Source: Bacteroidia bacterium
Lineage (GTDB): Bacteria; Bacteroidota; Bacteroidia; NS11-12g; UBA955
NCBI GenBank assembly: GCA_020848595.1
Contig: JADLHV010000124.1
Location: 1 to 6,102 of the forward strand
Direction of reading: 5' to 3'
DNA: 6,102 bases
Shown piece after piece: positions 6,073-6,102 of the stretch. How positions within the stretch are numbered: position 1 is the first letter of the stretch; each line of letters opens with the position of its first letter. A program made the translations under genes and the position numbers. Below the pieces are notes generated by a model. The model saw only the letters and a program-made list of their open reading frames with translations, was not told the origin of the DNA and made no database searches.

Positions 6073-6102
6073 CTAGAAAAAAAATCCTAACTCTAATCCA
6101 AG
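6073..6102 (-). CDS. Possible C-terminus of an outer-membrane beta-barrel protein (fragment)
   Basis: On the minus strand one frame enters from the right edge and reads LGLELGFFF followed by TAG. Alternating hydrophobic/glycine residues with a terminal Phe are typical of the last beta strand of outer-membrane barrel proteins recognised by BamA. Only nine residues are visible, so this is pattern-based inference. Another minus-strand frame stays open across this segment, and the true gene could be in that frame or absent. If real, its stop lies 42 bases before the nadE start on the same strand. Confidence 0.35.
   Translation of the reverse strand, partial: LGLELGFFF

Noticed and set aside
6070..6079. 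TTTCTAGAAA palindrome near the right edge as a terminator or operator
   Set aside because: It is short and AT-rich, with no loop and no useful stem, and it overlaps the likely end of a coding fragment.
1..6102. A novel defence, mobile or biosynthetic system
   Set aside because: All full-length genes have recognisable housekeeping or surface-protein character; there are no transposase, integrase, toxin-antitoxin, CRISPR or phage signals.

Overview
The window is AT-rich, densely packed chromosomal DNA that reads as a member of the Bacteroidota. The clearest taxonomic sign is the C-terminal gliding-motility/type IX secretion sorting domain (CHU_C type) at the left edge. Supporting signs are a DUF151 bifunctional nuclease with a UVR tail next to etfBA, promoter-like TAnnTTTG boxes, and mostly weak or absent Shine-Dalgarno sequences. 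I cannot place it below phylum with confidence; a flavobacterial or related lineage would fit.

Layout, left to right. (1) Bases 1-891, plus strand: the 3' end of a large secreted PKD-like repeat protein with a type B T9SS sorting domain, followed with a 1-base stop/start overlap by a small DUF3820 protein. (2) Bases 888-3541, minus strand, transcribed right to left: etfB, etfA, a DUF151/UVR bifunctional-nuclease-family protein that starts with TTG, and a small lipocalin-like lipoprotein whose start lies inside the nuclease gene. (3) Bases 3542-3628: a compact divergent promoter region with two copies of TTTTGCAAA. (4) Bases 3629-4391, plus strand: a two-repeat TPR protein and a PaaI-type hotdog thioesterase, one base apart. 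(5) Bases 4402-6030, minus strand: full-length glutamine-dependent NAD+ synthetase. (6) Bases 6073-6102, minus strand: probably the last nine codons of an outer-membrane beta-barrel protein cut by the window edge.

Functionally, the middle is housekeeping metabolism. The ETF heterodimer takes electrons from acyl-CoA dehydrogenases, and the divergent PaaI-type thioesterase probably acts on a CoA thioester, so a shared link to acyl-CoA metabolism is plausible but not shown. NAD+ synthetase completes NAD biosynthesis. The two edges hold cell-surface proteins. No gene-free stretch exceeds 90 bases. I see no RNA gene, CRISPR array, insertion sequence or phage gene, and no convincing novel system. 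The observations worth a second look concern gene overlaps, start codons and small palindromes.
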